This document shows, piece after piece, positions 34,158 to 42,912 of a stretch of DNA of 64,000 nt (positions within the stretch are counted from its first letter, which is position 1; each line of letters opens with the position of its first letter). Where the stretch lies: NCBI GenBank assembly GCA_934229725.1, contig CAKQDX010000010.1, positions 1 through 64,000 on the forward strand, given 5' to 3'. A program made the translations under genes and the position numbers. The notes beneath the pieces are model-generated. The model did no database searches and was not told the DNA's origin. It saw only the letters and a program-made list of their open reading frames with translations. The stretch is from an uncultured Streptococcus sp. (GTDB lineage Bacteria > Bacillota > Bacilli > Lactobacillales > Streptococcaceae).

Positions 34158-34475
34158 CTATTTTTGGATGGCTTTAACCTTTGGTGATAACTTACGATTT
34201 TCTTTTTTAGCTGATTCTTTGTAGAGAATCAAGATACGTCCAATCTTAAGGACTGTATCACAGCCAATTTCTTCTTCCAAAATTTCAGCAACTTCATGGA
34301 TATCTTCCATGGTATTTTGGAGAAGGGTTACTTTGATCAATTCACGGGCATCAAGGGCGTTACGAACGCTCGTTTTGATGTGGTCGTTAAGACCGTTTTT
34401 CCCGATTTGTACAATAGGTTTGAGGGTGTGGGCTTCCGATTTGAGGAAGGCACGTTGTTTTGATGTTAATGACAT
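34158..34475 (-). CDS. yhbY: YhbY-type RNA-binding protein (CRM domain)
   Basis: A 105-residue CRM-domain protein with L-K-P-I-V-Q-I-G-K-N-G-L near residue 18, a GxxG-containing RNA-binding loop. It associates with pre-50S ribosomes. Normally it follows yqeH closely; here 425 bases of repeat DNA intervene. Confidence 0.92.
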   Translation of the reverse strand: MSLTSKQRAFLKSEAHTLKPIVQIGKNGLNDHIKTSVRNALDARELIKVTLLQNTMEDIHEVAEILEEEIGCDTVLKIGRILILYKESAKKENRKLSPKVKAIQK

Positions 34476-34500
34476 GTTTATTCCTTTTATTTTATTTGCT

Positions 34501-34606
34501 GTTTTTCTTGGGTGATACGGACGCTAGCAAACCACCGGTTTTATAGCTAATTTTTGAGCCTAAGGTCTCAAAAATTCCGAATTCAAGTAACATAAAATGT
34601 TACTTG
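34501..34606 (+). ncRNA. structured repeat element, copy A2
   Basis: Same ordered blocks as A1: CTTGGGTG, TACGGACG, GAGCCTAAGGTCTCAAA, ATTCCGAATT, then a hairpin AAGTAAC/GTTACTT at 34585-34605 whose sequence differs from A1's. It lies on the plus strand, opposite the flanking yqeH and yhbY genes. Identity unknown. Confidence 0.5.
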
Positions 34607-34694
34607 GATTACTATCACAACGAAAAACACATCGTTTGCTCATGACGTAAATCTAGGCAAACTTCATGTTCATTGAAAAGACTCTTTTTATACT

Positions 34695-34777
34695 TTTCTA
34701 AAACGGTGACGGACATCATCGACCTCCTTACGGAGTTCCATGACTACAAATCGAGCCCTAGGTCTCAATTTTTCCTT
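34695..34777 (+). ncRNA. structured repeat element, copy A3
   Basis: A third relative in tandem with A2. Shared blocks are GACGGAC, CGACCTCC, ACGGAGTTCCAT and GAGCCCTAGGTCTCAA. The CTTGGG block is degenerate and no clear end hairpin follows. The rest of 34778-34900 shows a second GAGACTTTC but nothing firm. Confidence 0.45.
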
Positions 34778-34900
34778 GTCTAATTCTTCAACTATAGGAA
34801 TGAGACTTTCACTTCTACAAAAAGTATGGCCTAAAAGCTCGCAATGATTGCTTCTTTATCTAGCCTAGCCTTTCTTATACTTTTAATTACTTTATTAAGT

Positions 34901-36019
34901 TTAAATAATCGCTTTTCGGACGACGACGCCAACACCTTCTGGTGCCCAGGCGGCAACGATGGTTGGTTGGTCTGTTTTTCCTTGGACACGAATCCAGCCT
35001 AGTCCTGAGAAGACAATGTCTGTCTTATCTTTAACGGTAAACTCGTGGCGAACAAGTTTTGGAAAATCGGCCAGATCCTTTGGTCCAGGAGGCATGAGAA
35101 GACTGCCAAGATGCTTGTCATAAAAGGCATCTGCGCCTTCAAGTTTGGTACGATGAAGCTTCAAGTTATTATCAAAGAAGGCTGTAAAACCTTGTTTATC
35201 ACCATCAATAAAGTCAAAACGTCCTAGTCCACCTAGGAATAGAGTTTGGCTTGCATTTAACTGATAAGTTTTTGGCTTGATTTCCTTCTTAGGACTAACG
35301 TATTTGAGGTCCTTAGCTGACAGGTAATGAGCCATTTGGTGGCGATGAATAATTCCTGGAGTGTCGAAAATGTAAGTACCATCATCCAGCGGAATCTCAA
35401 TCTTATCAAGGGTCGTGCCTGGGAAACGAGATGTAGTGATGACATCTTTATCACCAGTAATTTCCTTGATAATGGCATTGATGAGGGTCGATTTACCAAC
35501 ATTTGTCACACCGACAACATAGACATCACGACCCTTACGGAGTTTTTCAATACGCTGAATCAACTCTTTAATAGCATGATGATTTTGAGCAGATGTCAAC
35601 ATGACATCCACTGGTCGCATGCCTTCTTCATAGGCACGTTCTGTCAACCACTGAGTTACCTTACCATCTTTAACGGATTTAGGTAGGATATCCTTTTTAT
35701 TTCCGACCAAGAGCACATCATTGCCAGAAACAAAACGTGACAAGCCTGGGATGATTGATCCGTTAAAATCGAAAATATCAACGACATTGACAACGAGGGC
35801 ATCGCTATCGCCAACTTCATGTAAAAGCTTTAAAAACTCGTCATCTGTGATATGGACATCCACAATTTCATTGTAATGACGAAGGCGGAAACAGCGTTGA
35901 CAGTACAAGTCTCCTATTTCCTCAGCCTTTTTGATAGAGCTAGCAGGTGTGTAACCAGCTTTTTCTTTATCTTCTGTTTGAATTTGGGCTCCACACCCAA
36001 TACAAAATAATTCTTCCAT
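34901..36019 (-). CDS. yqeH: ribosome biogenesis GTPase YqeH
   Basis: A 372-residue circularly permuted GTPase. A zinc finger C-I-G-C-G and C-Q-R-C-F lies at residues 6-42, N-K-K-D-I (G4) near 107, G-V-T-N-V-G-K-S-T (G1) near 170 and D-T-P-G (G3) near 218. It acts in 30S assembly. Start overlaps the yqeG stop by one base. Confidence 0.95.
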   Translation of the reverse strand: MEELFCIGCGAQIQTEDKEKAGYTPASSIKKAEEIGDLYCQRCFRLRHYNEIVDVHITDDEFLKLLHEVGDSDALVVNVVDIFDFNGSIIPGLSRFVSGNDVLLVGNKKDILPKSVKDGKVTQWLTERAYEEGMRPVDVMLTSAQNHHAIKELIQRIEKLRKGRDVYVVGVTNVGKSTLINAIIKEITGDKDVITTSRFPGTTLDKIEIPLDDGTYIFDTPGIIHRHQMAHYLSAKDLKYVSPKKEIKPKTYQLNASQTLFLGGLGRFDFIDGDKQGFTAFFDNNLKLHRTKLEGADAFYDKHLGSLLMPPGPKDLADFPKLVRHEFTVKDKTDIVFSGLGWIRVQGKTDQPTIVAAWAPEGVGVVVRKAII

Positions 36020-36546
36020 TAAATTCCTTTGTCGAAGGTCATAGGACCATAAGCTTTTTCAATCTTTTTCCACATGCGGCGTTCACGCCAACGGTTAAAC
36101 TTGGTCACCCAAGAATCAGACTTCACCAAAGGCTTAACCAAAATCGAGCGAATACCTGCTCGGTGGCTGGCCCTAATGTCAGTCATGAGCTGGTCGCCCA
36201 CCATTACAACCTCTTCACGGTTAAAGTGATAGCGCTCAATCGCTTCATTAATCCCCTTGGTAAAAGGTTTCATGGCGCGGCTCACAAAGTCCACATGAAA
36301 ATTAGCAACCGCACGTTCGACACGGTCGTGTTTGTTATTAGAGACCACAACCACTGGGATGTCAGCCTCCGTCATCTCATCCAACCAAGCACGTAGCTCA
36401 AGCGTTCCATCAGGATTGTTCCAAGCAATCAAGGTATTGTCCAAATCAACCAAGACGGCACGAATACCGTGTTCACGTAGCTGGTCAGGTTTCAAATCAT
36501 AAACAGCCTCCACCATAAAATGGGGCCTGTAATCGTCTATACTCAT
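36019..36546 (-). CDS. yqeG: YqeG-family HAD phosphatase
   Basis: A 175-residue HAD IIIA protein with L-V-D-L-D-N-T-L near residue 32, V-V-S-N-N near 68 and G-D-Q-L-M-T-D-I near 118. Heads the yqeG-yqeH-yhbY-nadD run. Substrate unknown. Confidence 0.92.
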   Translation of the reverse strand: MSIDDYRPHFMVEAVYDLKPDQLREHGIRAVLVDLDNTLIAWNNPDGTLELRAWLDEMTEADIPVVVVSNNKHDRVERAVANFHVDFVSRAMKPFTKGINEAIERYHFNREEVVMVGDQLMTDIRASHRAGIRSILVKPLVKSDSWVTKFNRWRERRMWKKIEKAYGPMTFDKGI

Positions 36547-36682
36547 TTTTTCTCCAAAATGTTAGTTTACCTCTTATTCTACCATATTTTTAAGGTTTAT
36601 GTGTGGGACTTAAGTCCTATTTTTAAGAACAGCCCATACAAGACAATAAGGAAAGAGAGCCAGCAATCACTGAACTCTCCTC

Positions 36683-37600
36683 TTATCTTTGAATTTTTTC
36701 TTGTTTTTTAAGAGCAACTAAATCCTTAAGCGAAATGATGATGACAGCAAAAACAATTAAAAACATTCCAAGCACATCAATGGCAAAGAAGCGGTCTCCC
36801 ATAATTAATACGGTCAAAATGACCGATGCTACGGGTTCTACCGAAGCCAAGAGACTCCCTTTGACAGCTCCAACCATGGTTGTCCCCTTAAGGAAAACGG
36901 TGTAAGCAAAGACTGTCCCAATGAAGACCAATCCAAAAAGTGCTAAGAGATTTCCACCAGTCAAAGAAAGCTTATACTTCCAGGCTTGGATAGCAATCGG
37001 AAAGATTAAACCACCGAGCAACAGGCCTAAACCAATGACAATCAAACTGCCCCATTTTTCAATAGCCTTAGCAGGCAATAAGATATAAATTGCATAGGTC
37101 ACCGCCGAAAAGAGACCCCAGAACAAGCCCAGAGGTGTAATCGCCAGCTCCCTTATCTGACCATGCGTTGCGATGGTAAAGGTTCCCACAATAGCCATGA
37201 TAATAGCCACTAGCTCTGCTGCTGTTGGGAACCTACGATATTTTGCACATACAAAAGCCAGGATGGTAACTGGGGTGACATACTGCAAGACCGTCGCTGT
37301 CCCAGCATTAGTGTATTGAATAGCACTAAGATAGGCGTACTGATTTAGCACCAGACCAAAGAGTCCAAATAAGGCGATACTTACTAAGGTTTTTCTATCT
37401 TTAATAGCTTGTACTAATTTGTCTCGCTGCCTAAAAAAGACCGAAGCCGTTAGTAAAATACCAGACAGAAGCAAACGTAAACTCGTCAAAAGATTGACAT
37501 TAACACCATGAGCCATTAGGTATTGACCAGAAACTCCTGAAAATCCCCAGGCAATTCCCGCTGTCAATACCATCAAGCTCCCTTTTAGTTGTTTAGACAT
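36683..37600 (-). CDS. EamA/DMT-superfamily permease
   Basis: A 305-residue membrane protein with ten hydrophobic segments in two EamA repeats (first near 9-140, second near 155-295). Such transporters export amino acids or metabolites; the substrate cannot be read from sequence. Monocistronic, no regulator nearby. Confidence 0.85.
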   Translation of the reverse strand: MSKQLKGSLMVLTAGIAWGFSGVSGQYLMAHGVNVNLLTSLRLLLSGILLTASVFFRQRDKLVQAIKDRKTLVSIALFGLFGLVLNQYAYLSAIQYTNAGTATVLQYVTPVTILAFVCAKYRRFPTAAELVAIIMAIVGTFTIATHGQIRELAITPLGLFWGLFSAVTYAIYILLPAKAIEKWGSLIVIGLGLLLGGLIFPIAIQAWKYKLSLTGGNLLALFGLVFIGTVFAYTVFLKGTTMVGAVKGSLLASVEPVASVILTVLIMGDRFFAIDVLGMFLIVFAVIIISLKDLVALKKQEKIQR

Positions 37601-37675
37601 GTGTTTTCCTCGATTATGATAATGCTTAATTATTATATCACAGAGTGGATAAGGTAAGCGGTTACTCCATAAAAC

Positions 37676-38059
37676 TTAAGCGGTTTTTCTTGAGGAATTT
37701 TCAAGCCACCAACCGACAATCCAGCCAAAGACTAAAAGATAATTTTCAAGAGCACCCATGGCGTTGACTGAGTGATGATGTTGAAGATAGCTAAGGAAAT
37801 GATTAGTCCCAATCCCAAGGCCTCCAATAATCAAAGCTATCAGTACAGCTCTCAGATAAAACCAATCGTACTTGAGATTCACGGCAAGAAGGATGATTAG
37901 AACTGCCACGTTCCAGATACCAATCTCCCTCTGCCAACCAACTGAAATGCAGTACCCCGAGTGACTTCCCATATAGGTTGGGAAAAATAGCTGAAAAATA
38001 ATAGCACCAGTCATGGCGAGAATGACGAGGATAAATAGGACTCTTAAGAATTTGTTCAT
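37676..38059 (-). CDS. small four-helix membrane protein, function unknown
   Basis: A 127-residue protein with four hydrophobic segments (about 7-27, 47-60, 68-82, 104-120) and H-H-H-S near residue 95. GGAGCAACC precedes the ATG. No family recognised. It sits alone between the permease and an accessory membrane protein gene. Confidence 0.6.
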   Translation of the reverse strand: MNKFLRVLFILVILAMTGAIIFQLFFPTYMGSHSGYCISVGWQREIGIWNVAVLIILLAVNLKYDWFYLRAVLIALIIGGLGIGTNHFLSYLQHHHSVNAMGALENYLLVFGWIVGWWLENSSRKTA

Positions 38060-38105
38060 GAGGTTGCTCCTGTTTAAAAGATGCTTTATTGAATACCACT
38101 AGTAT

Positions 38106-38135
38106 AACAAAAAACCTAAGTACAACCTAGGTCTC
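38106..38135 (-). terminator. terminator after the 437-codon-frame membrane protein gene
   Basis: Minus strand ACCTAGGTTGTACTTAGGT hairpin followed by TTTTTT. Confidence 0.6.
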
Positions 38136-38170
38136 TGAAACCCGTTATAATCTGTCTAAAGAAGACCTTA

Positions 38171-39454
38171 CTATAAACTTGTTCGTTGATCATTAGTACA
38201 ATAGTTTCCAACATAACTCAAGATTTTGGATTTCCAAGGATTACTAATCGCTTTTTCGAAATCCTTTCTTTTAAGTCCCATAGATTTTACAAAAAAATCA
38301 TCAAATACATTTTTAGGCGTAGCAGAATTCAATAACTGTGGTTCAACTTCTCCATTAATAAATGGTTTAAAGATAAGAGAACCTTCTTCGATTTTTAAAT
38401 CCTCTTCTTTCTCTATACCATATAATTTGTCACGATATAAAACTCCTTGAAATTGAATACTATTGTCAGACTTATTTAACTTAAATATAAAATCAAAATC
38501 TTTAGGATTTTCGGTCGTCTTGATTATATATTTGTTAATATTCTTGGTAACAAAAACATATTCATATAACATCTGTATTCCGAAAAACAAAAACATTGAT
38601 ATTCCAAATGCAATTAAAGAAGGAATAATAAAACCTGAAAAATTTTTTGGATAACCTAATTCAAAATTAAAATCCTTATTCCAAAACTTGAATGTGAAAG
38701 GATGTTCCTTAGATAATAAAGTATAATAGACTCTAAGTGCTATTAGGTAGATAAACCATATTATTTTAAAACATGTTTCAAAATAATCATAAACTGGTGT
38801 TGTTTCTATTTTAGATCCATAAAGAAATTGGTTTTGGGTTACAACAAATTCTTTTAAATATGGTAAAAGTAATGGAAGAAACCAAACTAGGATAGTTATT
38901 GCACTTTCTGATATTTTTCCAGTAGTTGAATCAAGAGAAATGTAAAAGACAAATAAATCAAAAACAAAGAAGGTCGTTACAAAAAATATCAACCCTAAAA
39001 TAAATCCATCAAACACAAATTTCGATAATTGATTATCGATTTTTTGGGAAATTGTTTTTCTCTTATAGAGATAACTAAATCCATACATAGTTACTAAAAA
39101 CAATATTAACGAAATAATGACACTGAAATTGCTTTTATGAAAATTAAAAACAACTAAAAAAATAGTAGCAAAAACTTCGAAGAAAAACAAAAACTCAATA
39201 AATAAAAATAAAGCCCTAAATAAACCTATAAAACATTTTTCTATTATCTTTTTATCAGCTAGAAACTGTGATTTGCTATAACAAATCTGATAAAGGTAAT
39301 AAATTGATGATATCAAAACACTTAGAAAAATCCACAGACATAAAATAACATTAAAGTTTAAATTAAAATAATATACTACAACACTTAAAATAAGAAACGA
39401 AGTGACCAACACGATTTCAGGGTCAAGGTCAAAATTTTCTAGAAACTTTTTCAT
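38171..39454 (-). CDS. AT-rich polytopic membrane protein, function unknown
   Basis: Start taken at ATG 39454, 8 bases after GGAGG; an in-frame start at 39484 lies outside it. The 427-residue protein has about eight Phe-rich hydrophobic segments over residues 10-300, then a soluble C-terminal domain of about 120 residues. Its base composition is clearly more AT-rich than the genes around it, and terminators flank it on both sides, which suggests an acquired single-gene insert next to gatCAB. No family recognised. Confidence 0.6.
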   Translation of the reverse strand: MKKFLENFDLDPEIVLVTSFLILSVVVYYFNLNFNVILCLWIFLSVLISSIYYLYQICYSKSQFLADKKIIEKCFIGLFRALFLFIEFLFFFEVFATIFLVVFNFHKSNFSVIISLILFLVTMYGFSYLYKRKTISQKIDNQLSKFVFDGFILGLIFFVTTFFVFDLFVFYISLDSTTGKISESAITILVWFLPLLLPYLKEFVVTQNQFLYGSKIETTPVYDYFETCFKIIWFIYLIALRVYYTLLSKEHPFTFKFWNKDFNFELGYPKNFSGFIIPSLIAFGISMFLFFGIQMLYEYVFVTKNINKYIIKTTENPKDFDFIFKLNKSDNSIQFQGVLYRDKLYGIEKEEDLKIEEGSLIFKPFINGEVEPQLLNSATPKNVFDDFFVKSMGLKRKDFEKAISNPWKSKILSYVGNYCTNDQRTSL

Positions 39455-39487
39455 ATAAAAATCCTCCGTTCCTGAGTATACCAAAAA

Positions 39488-39535
39488 AAACTAGTCTATA
39501 TTCTATTTTCAACAAAGAATGAGACTAGTTTTTAT
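39488..39535. terminator. terminator of gatCAB
   Basis: AACTAGTCT and AGACTAGTT arms around a long loop, with A8 and T5 on the outer sides, so both strands can terminate. Confidence 0.75.
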
Positions 39536-39550
39536 ATTAGAAAAAATGTA

Positions 39551-40993
39551 TTACTCTTCTTTCAACTTCGCCAATTCTTGGGCAAGTAACTTGAGGGCTA
39601 CTTGTGGGTTGGCTTGGCCTTTGGTTGCTTTCATGAGGAAACCTGTGAAGGCCTTGTCAGCGTTACGTTTACCTGACTTGAAGTCGGCTACGGCTGCTTC
39701 ATTGTCTGCAAAGACTTGGTGGATGATTGGAATCAAGACTTCAGGGTCTGAAATCTGTACCAAGCCAGCTTTTTCGACGTATTCACGCGCACCGCCACCG
39801 TTTTTCGCCAAGTGAACGAAGACTTTCTTGGCAATCTTAGATGAGATGGTGCCATCTTCGATGATGGCAATCATTTCTACCAAGTTTTCTGGTGTCAACT
39901 TGATTTCTTCAAGCGTTTTACCTTCTGCATTCAAGAATTGAGCGACTTCACCTTGGATCCAGTTAGACACTTGTTTGGCATCTCCACCAAGGGCCACGGC
40001 TGCTTCAAAGAAGTCAGAAGTGACTTTCGTCGCTGTCAATTGGTTGGCATCATAGTCAGACAAGCCAAGCTCTGCTACATAGCGAGCACGACGGTCTTTT
40101 GGAAACTCTGGCAACTCTGTACGCATTTCCTCAATCCACTCATCTGAGATTTCAAACAAGGGAAGATCTGGTTCTGGGAAGTATCGGTAATCCGCTGCTC
40201 CTTCTTTAACACGCATGAGAATAGTGCTCTTGTGGGCTTCATCGTAACGGCGTGTTTCTTGACGAATGACACCACCTGAGCGCAAGATTTTCGCTTGGCG
40301 TTGCACCTCATACTCAAGACCTTTACGGACGTTTGAGAAGGAGTTCAAGTTTTTCAACTCTGTCTTGGTACCAAATTCCTCTTGACCGTATGGGCGAAGA
40401 GAAATGTTGGCATCCACACGCATGGATCCTTCTTCCATCTTCACATCAGAAATGCCTGTGTACTGGATGACTTCTTTCAATGCTGTCAAATAAGCATAGG
40501 CTTCTTCAGGAGAACGCATATCAGCTTCAGATACGATTTCAATCAATGGCACCCCTTGACGGTTAAGGTCTACATAAGAGAAACCGTCTGGGCTGTGGGT
40601 ATTCTTACCGGCATCTTCTTCCAAGTGGGCACGTTCAATCCCGATTTTCTTAGTTGAGCCGTCTTCCAATTGCACTTCAATCCAACCCTTGTAGCCGATA
40701 GGCTCATCAAATTGCGAAATTTGGTAAGCCTTTGGATTATCAGGGTAGAAATAGTTCTTACGGTCAAAGTGCATGTGCTGGTGGATATCCATATTCAAGG
40801 CCAAAGCAGCCTTGATCCCAGCGTCCACAACACCCTTGTTCAAGACAGGAAGGACCCCTGGGAAAGACCAGTCAATTACATTAGTATTAGCATTTTGCTC
40901 ATTCCCAAAGTGAGCAGAGGTTGGTGAGAAAATTTTTGAATTTGTATTCAATTCAACGTGGACTTCAAGTCCGATGACTGTTTCAAAGTTCAT
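39551..40993 (-). CDS. gatB: Asp-tRNA(Asn)/Glu-tRNA(Gln) amidotransferase subunit B
   Basis: Full-length (480 residues). E-T-V-I-G-L-E-V-H-V-E-L near the start and R-Q-G-V-P-L-I-E-I-V near 168 mark the kinase-like GatB domain; the C-terminal YqeY-like tail binds tRNA. GatB phosphorylates mischarged Glu-tRNA(Gln). Coupled to gatA through TAATG. Confidence 0.97.
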   Translation of the reverse strand: MNFETVIGLEVHVELNTNSKIFSPTSAHFGNEQNANTNVIDWSFPGVLPVLNKGVVDAGIKAALALNMDIHQHMHFDRKNYFYPDNPKAYQISQFDEPIGYKGWIEVQLEDGSTKKIGIERAHLEEDAGKNTHSPDGFSYVDLNRQGVPLIEIVSEADMRSPEEAYAYLTALKEVIQYTGISDVKMEEGSMRVDANISLRPYGQEEFGTKTELKNLNSFSNVRKGLEYEVQRQAKILRSGGVIRQETRRYDEAHKSTILMRVKEGAADYRYFPEPDLPLFEISDEWIEEMRTELPEFPKDRRARYVAELGLSDYDANQLTATKVTSDFFEAAVALGGDAKQVSNWIQGEVAQFLNAEGKTLEEIKLTPENLVEMIAIIEDGTISSKIAKKVFVHLAKNGGGAREYVEKAGLVQISDPEVLIPIIHQVFADNEAAVADFKSGKRNADKAFTGFLMKATKGQANPQVALKLLAQELAKLKEE

Positions 40994-42459
40994 TAATTGT
41001 CACCTCCAAAAATCACGGGTTGTTGCTTGTGATAATCCGTTGTTGCTTCAAAAGCAGCTGCAGCTTGATAGATCGTTTCTTCAGAATACTTAGGACCAAT
41101 CAACTGCAAACCAACTGGAAGTCCTTGCGCAAAACCTGCAGGAATCGAAATTCCTGGAAGACCTGCCAAGTTGACTGGGATGGTCAAGAGGTCTGCTAAG
41201 TACATAGCAACCGGATCATGGTTGAGCGAATCCAAATCAAAGGCCACGCTTGGAGCTGTTGGACCAAGGATGAGGTCGTAATCCGCAAAGACTTTTTCAA
41301 AATCTTGGATAATAAGGGTACGGACTTGACCAGCTTTCTTGTAGTAAGCATCGTAGTAACCAGATGACAAACTAAAGGTACCCAGCATGATACGGCGTTT
41401 AACCTCATCACCAAAGCCTTGGCTACGAGTGTTCACATAGATGTCATCCAGGTTCTTGGCATCTTCCGCACGGAAACCATAGCGAATCCCGTCGAAACGT
41501 TGCAAGTTTGAAGAAGCTTCAGATGAAGCGATGATGTAGTAGACAGCAACCCCATATTTAGAATGAGGCAGGCTGACTTCTTCGACAGTTGCTCCCAATT
41601 TTTCAAAATGTTTGGCCGCATTTAGGATGGTTTCTTTGACTTCTGGATCAATTCCTTCCCCAAGGTATTCTTTCGGAAGGGCAATCTTCATTCCTTTAAT
41701 GTCTTGACCAATCTTAGAAGTAAAGTCAGCTACACGAACAGGTGCAGAAGTTGAATCTTTAGTATCTTCACTGGCAATCACATTGAGCAATTGGGCATTT
41801 TCCTTGACGGTCTGTGAGAAGGTACCAATCTGGTCAAGTGAGTTACCAAAAGCAATGAGACCAAATCGTGAAACAGTTCCGTAGGTTGGTTTAAGACCAA
41901 CAATCCCGTTAAAAGCTGCTGGCTGGCGGATAGAACCACCTGTGTCTGAACCAAGTGACAAGCGGACTTGTCCTGAAGCGACAGAAGCTGCTGAACCACT
42001 AGAAGATCCACCAGGAACCTTGCTGTGGTCCCAAGCATTTTTGGCTGGTCCATAGTAAGATGTTTCACCAGATCCACCCATAGCAAATTCATCCATGTTG
42101 GTCTTCCCGATGACAATCATATCTTTGGCTTTCGCATTGGCAACCGCTGTCGCATCAAAGATTGGCTCGTAGTTATAAAGCATTTTTGAAGCCGCAGTCG
42201 TCAAGATACCATCAGTAGAGATGTTGTCTTTGACTGCGAGTGGAATCCCTGACATGAGGTTGTCGGCATCGATTCCTTTTTCGTCAATGGCCTTGGCTTG
42301 CGCAAGGGCAGCTTCTTCTGCTACTGTCACAAAGGCATTGACTGCTTCTTCACGCGCCTTGATATCGTCAAGCGTTGCTTGGGTCAATTCGGTTGCTGAA
42401 ATTTCCTTAGAGACAAGGAGGTCGTGCAACTCTTCAATGGTTTTATGGTTGAATGACAT
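40993..42459 (-). CDS. gatA: Asp-tRNA(Asn)/Glu-tRNA(Gln) amidotransferase subunit A
   Basis: Full-length (488 residues) amidase. The Ser-cisSer-Lys triad is visible: Lys in A-V-K-D-N-I near residue 74, Ser in G-G-S-S-S-G-S near 150 and Ser in G-S-D-T-G-G-S near 170. It releases ammonia from glutamine for the GatB reaction. Coupled to gatC by a shared base. Confidence 0.97.
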   Translation of the reverse strand: MSFNHKTIEELHDLLVSKEISATELTQATLDDIKAREEAVNAFVTVAEEAALAQAKAIDEKGIDADNLMSGIPLAVKDNISTDGILTTAASKMLYNYEPIFDATAVANAKAKDMIVIGKTNMDEFAMGGSGETSYYGPAKNAWDHSKVPGGSSSGSAASVASGQVRLSLGSDTGGSIRQPAAFNGIVGLKPTYGTVSRFGLIAFGNSLDQIGTFSQTVKENAQLLNVIASEDTKDSTSAPVRVADFTSKIGQDIKGMKIALPKEYLGEGIDPEVKETILNAAKHFEKLGATVEEVSLPHSKYGVAVYYIIASSEASSNLQRFDGIRYGFRAEDAKNLDDIYVNTRSQGFGDEVKRRIMLGTFSLSSGYYDAYYKKAGQVRTLIIQDFEKVFADYDLILGPTAPSVAFDLDSLNHDPVAMYLADLLTIPVNLAGLPGISIPAGFAQGLPVGLQLIGPKYSEETIYQAAAAFEATTDYHKQQPVIFGGDN

Positions 42460-42761
42460 TAGGCATCTCCTCCATCTTCTAGGATAGCTGGTACCTTGAT
42501 GTAGTAGTTATCTTTTTCAGGTACATTTTTAAACAAACGGTCACGGTCCGTCCCTTTTTCAGCAACATCCGGACGCAATACAGTCTTGCGGTCAGCCATG
42601 GTCGTTGTTGGAGCAACACCCGTTGTGTCCACTTCTTCCAACAATTCCACCATGTCAACAATTTTAGACAAGGTTGTCGCAAACTCAGCTGTCTCTTCTG
42701 GAGAGAATTTCAATTTTGAAAGATTGGCAACGTGGGTTACCTCTTCTTGCGTAATTTTCAT
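42459..42761 (-). CDS. gatC: Asp-tRNA(Asn)/Glu-tRNA(Gln) amidotransferase subunit C
   Basis: One hundred residues from ATG 42761, which has GAAAGGAAG upstream; the frame extends upstream but without a site. E-E-V-T-H-V-A-N-L-S-K-L and the C-terminal R-L-F-K-N-V-P-E-K-D-N-Y-Y-I-K-V-P match GatC, which stabilises GatA on GatB. First gene of gatCAB. Confidence 0.95.
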   Translation of the reverse strand: MKITQEEVTHVANLSKLKFSPEETAEFATTLSKIVDMVELLEEVDTTGVAPTTTMADRKTVLRPDVAEKGTDRDRLFKNVPEKDNYYIKVPAILEDGGDA

Positions 42762-42838
42762 CTTGCTTCCTTTCGTGAAATGATGATTTTTCAATACCTT
42801 CTATTTTATCATAATTTCGGCTAATTTGCTTAGAGGAT

Positions 42839-42873
42839 AAAAAATCTGTAGTAACTTTTTTGTCACTACAGAT
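42839..42873 (-). terminator. terminator of the glycosylation operon
   Basis: ATCTGTAGT/ACTACAGAT stem with TTTTTT on the minus strand, about 40 bases after the GtfA-like stop. Confidence 0.85.
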
Positions 42874-42912
42874 ACCATAGGTTTAGCTTAAACAACAATA
42901 TTTGAAAGATAG

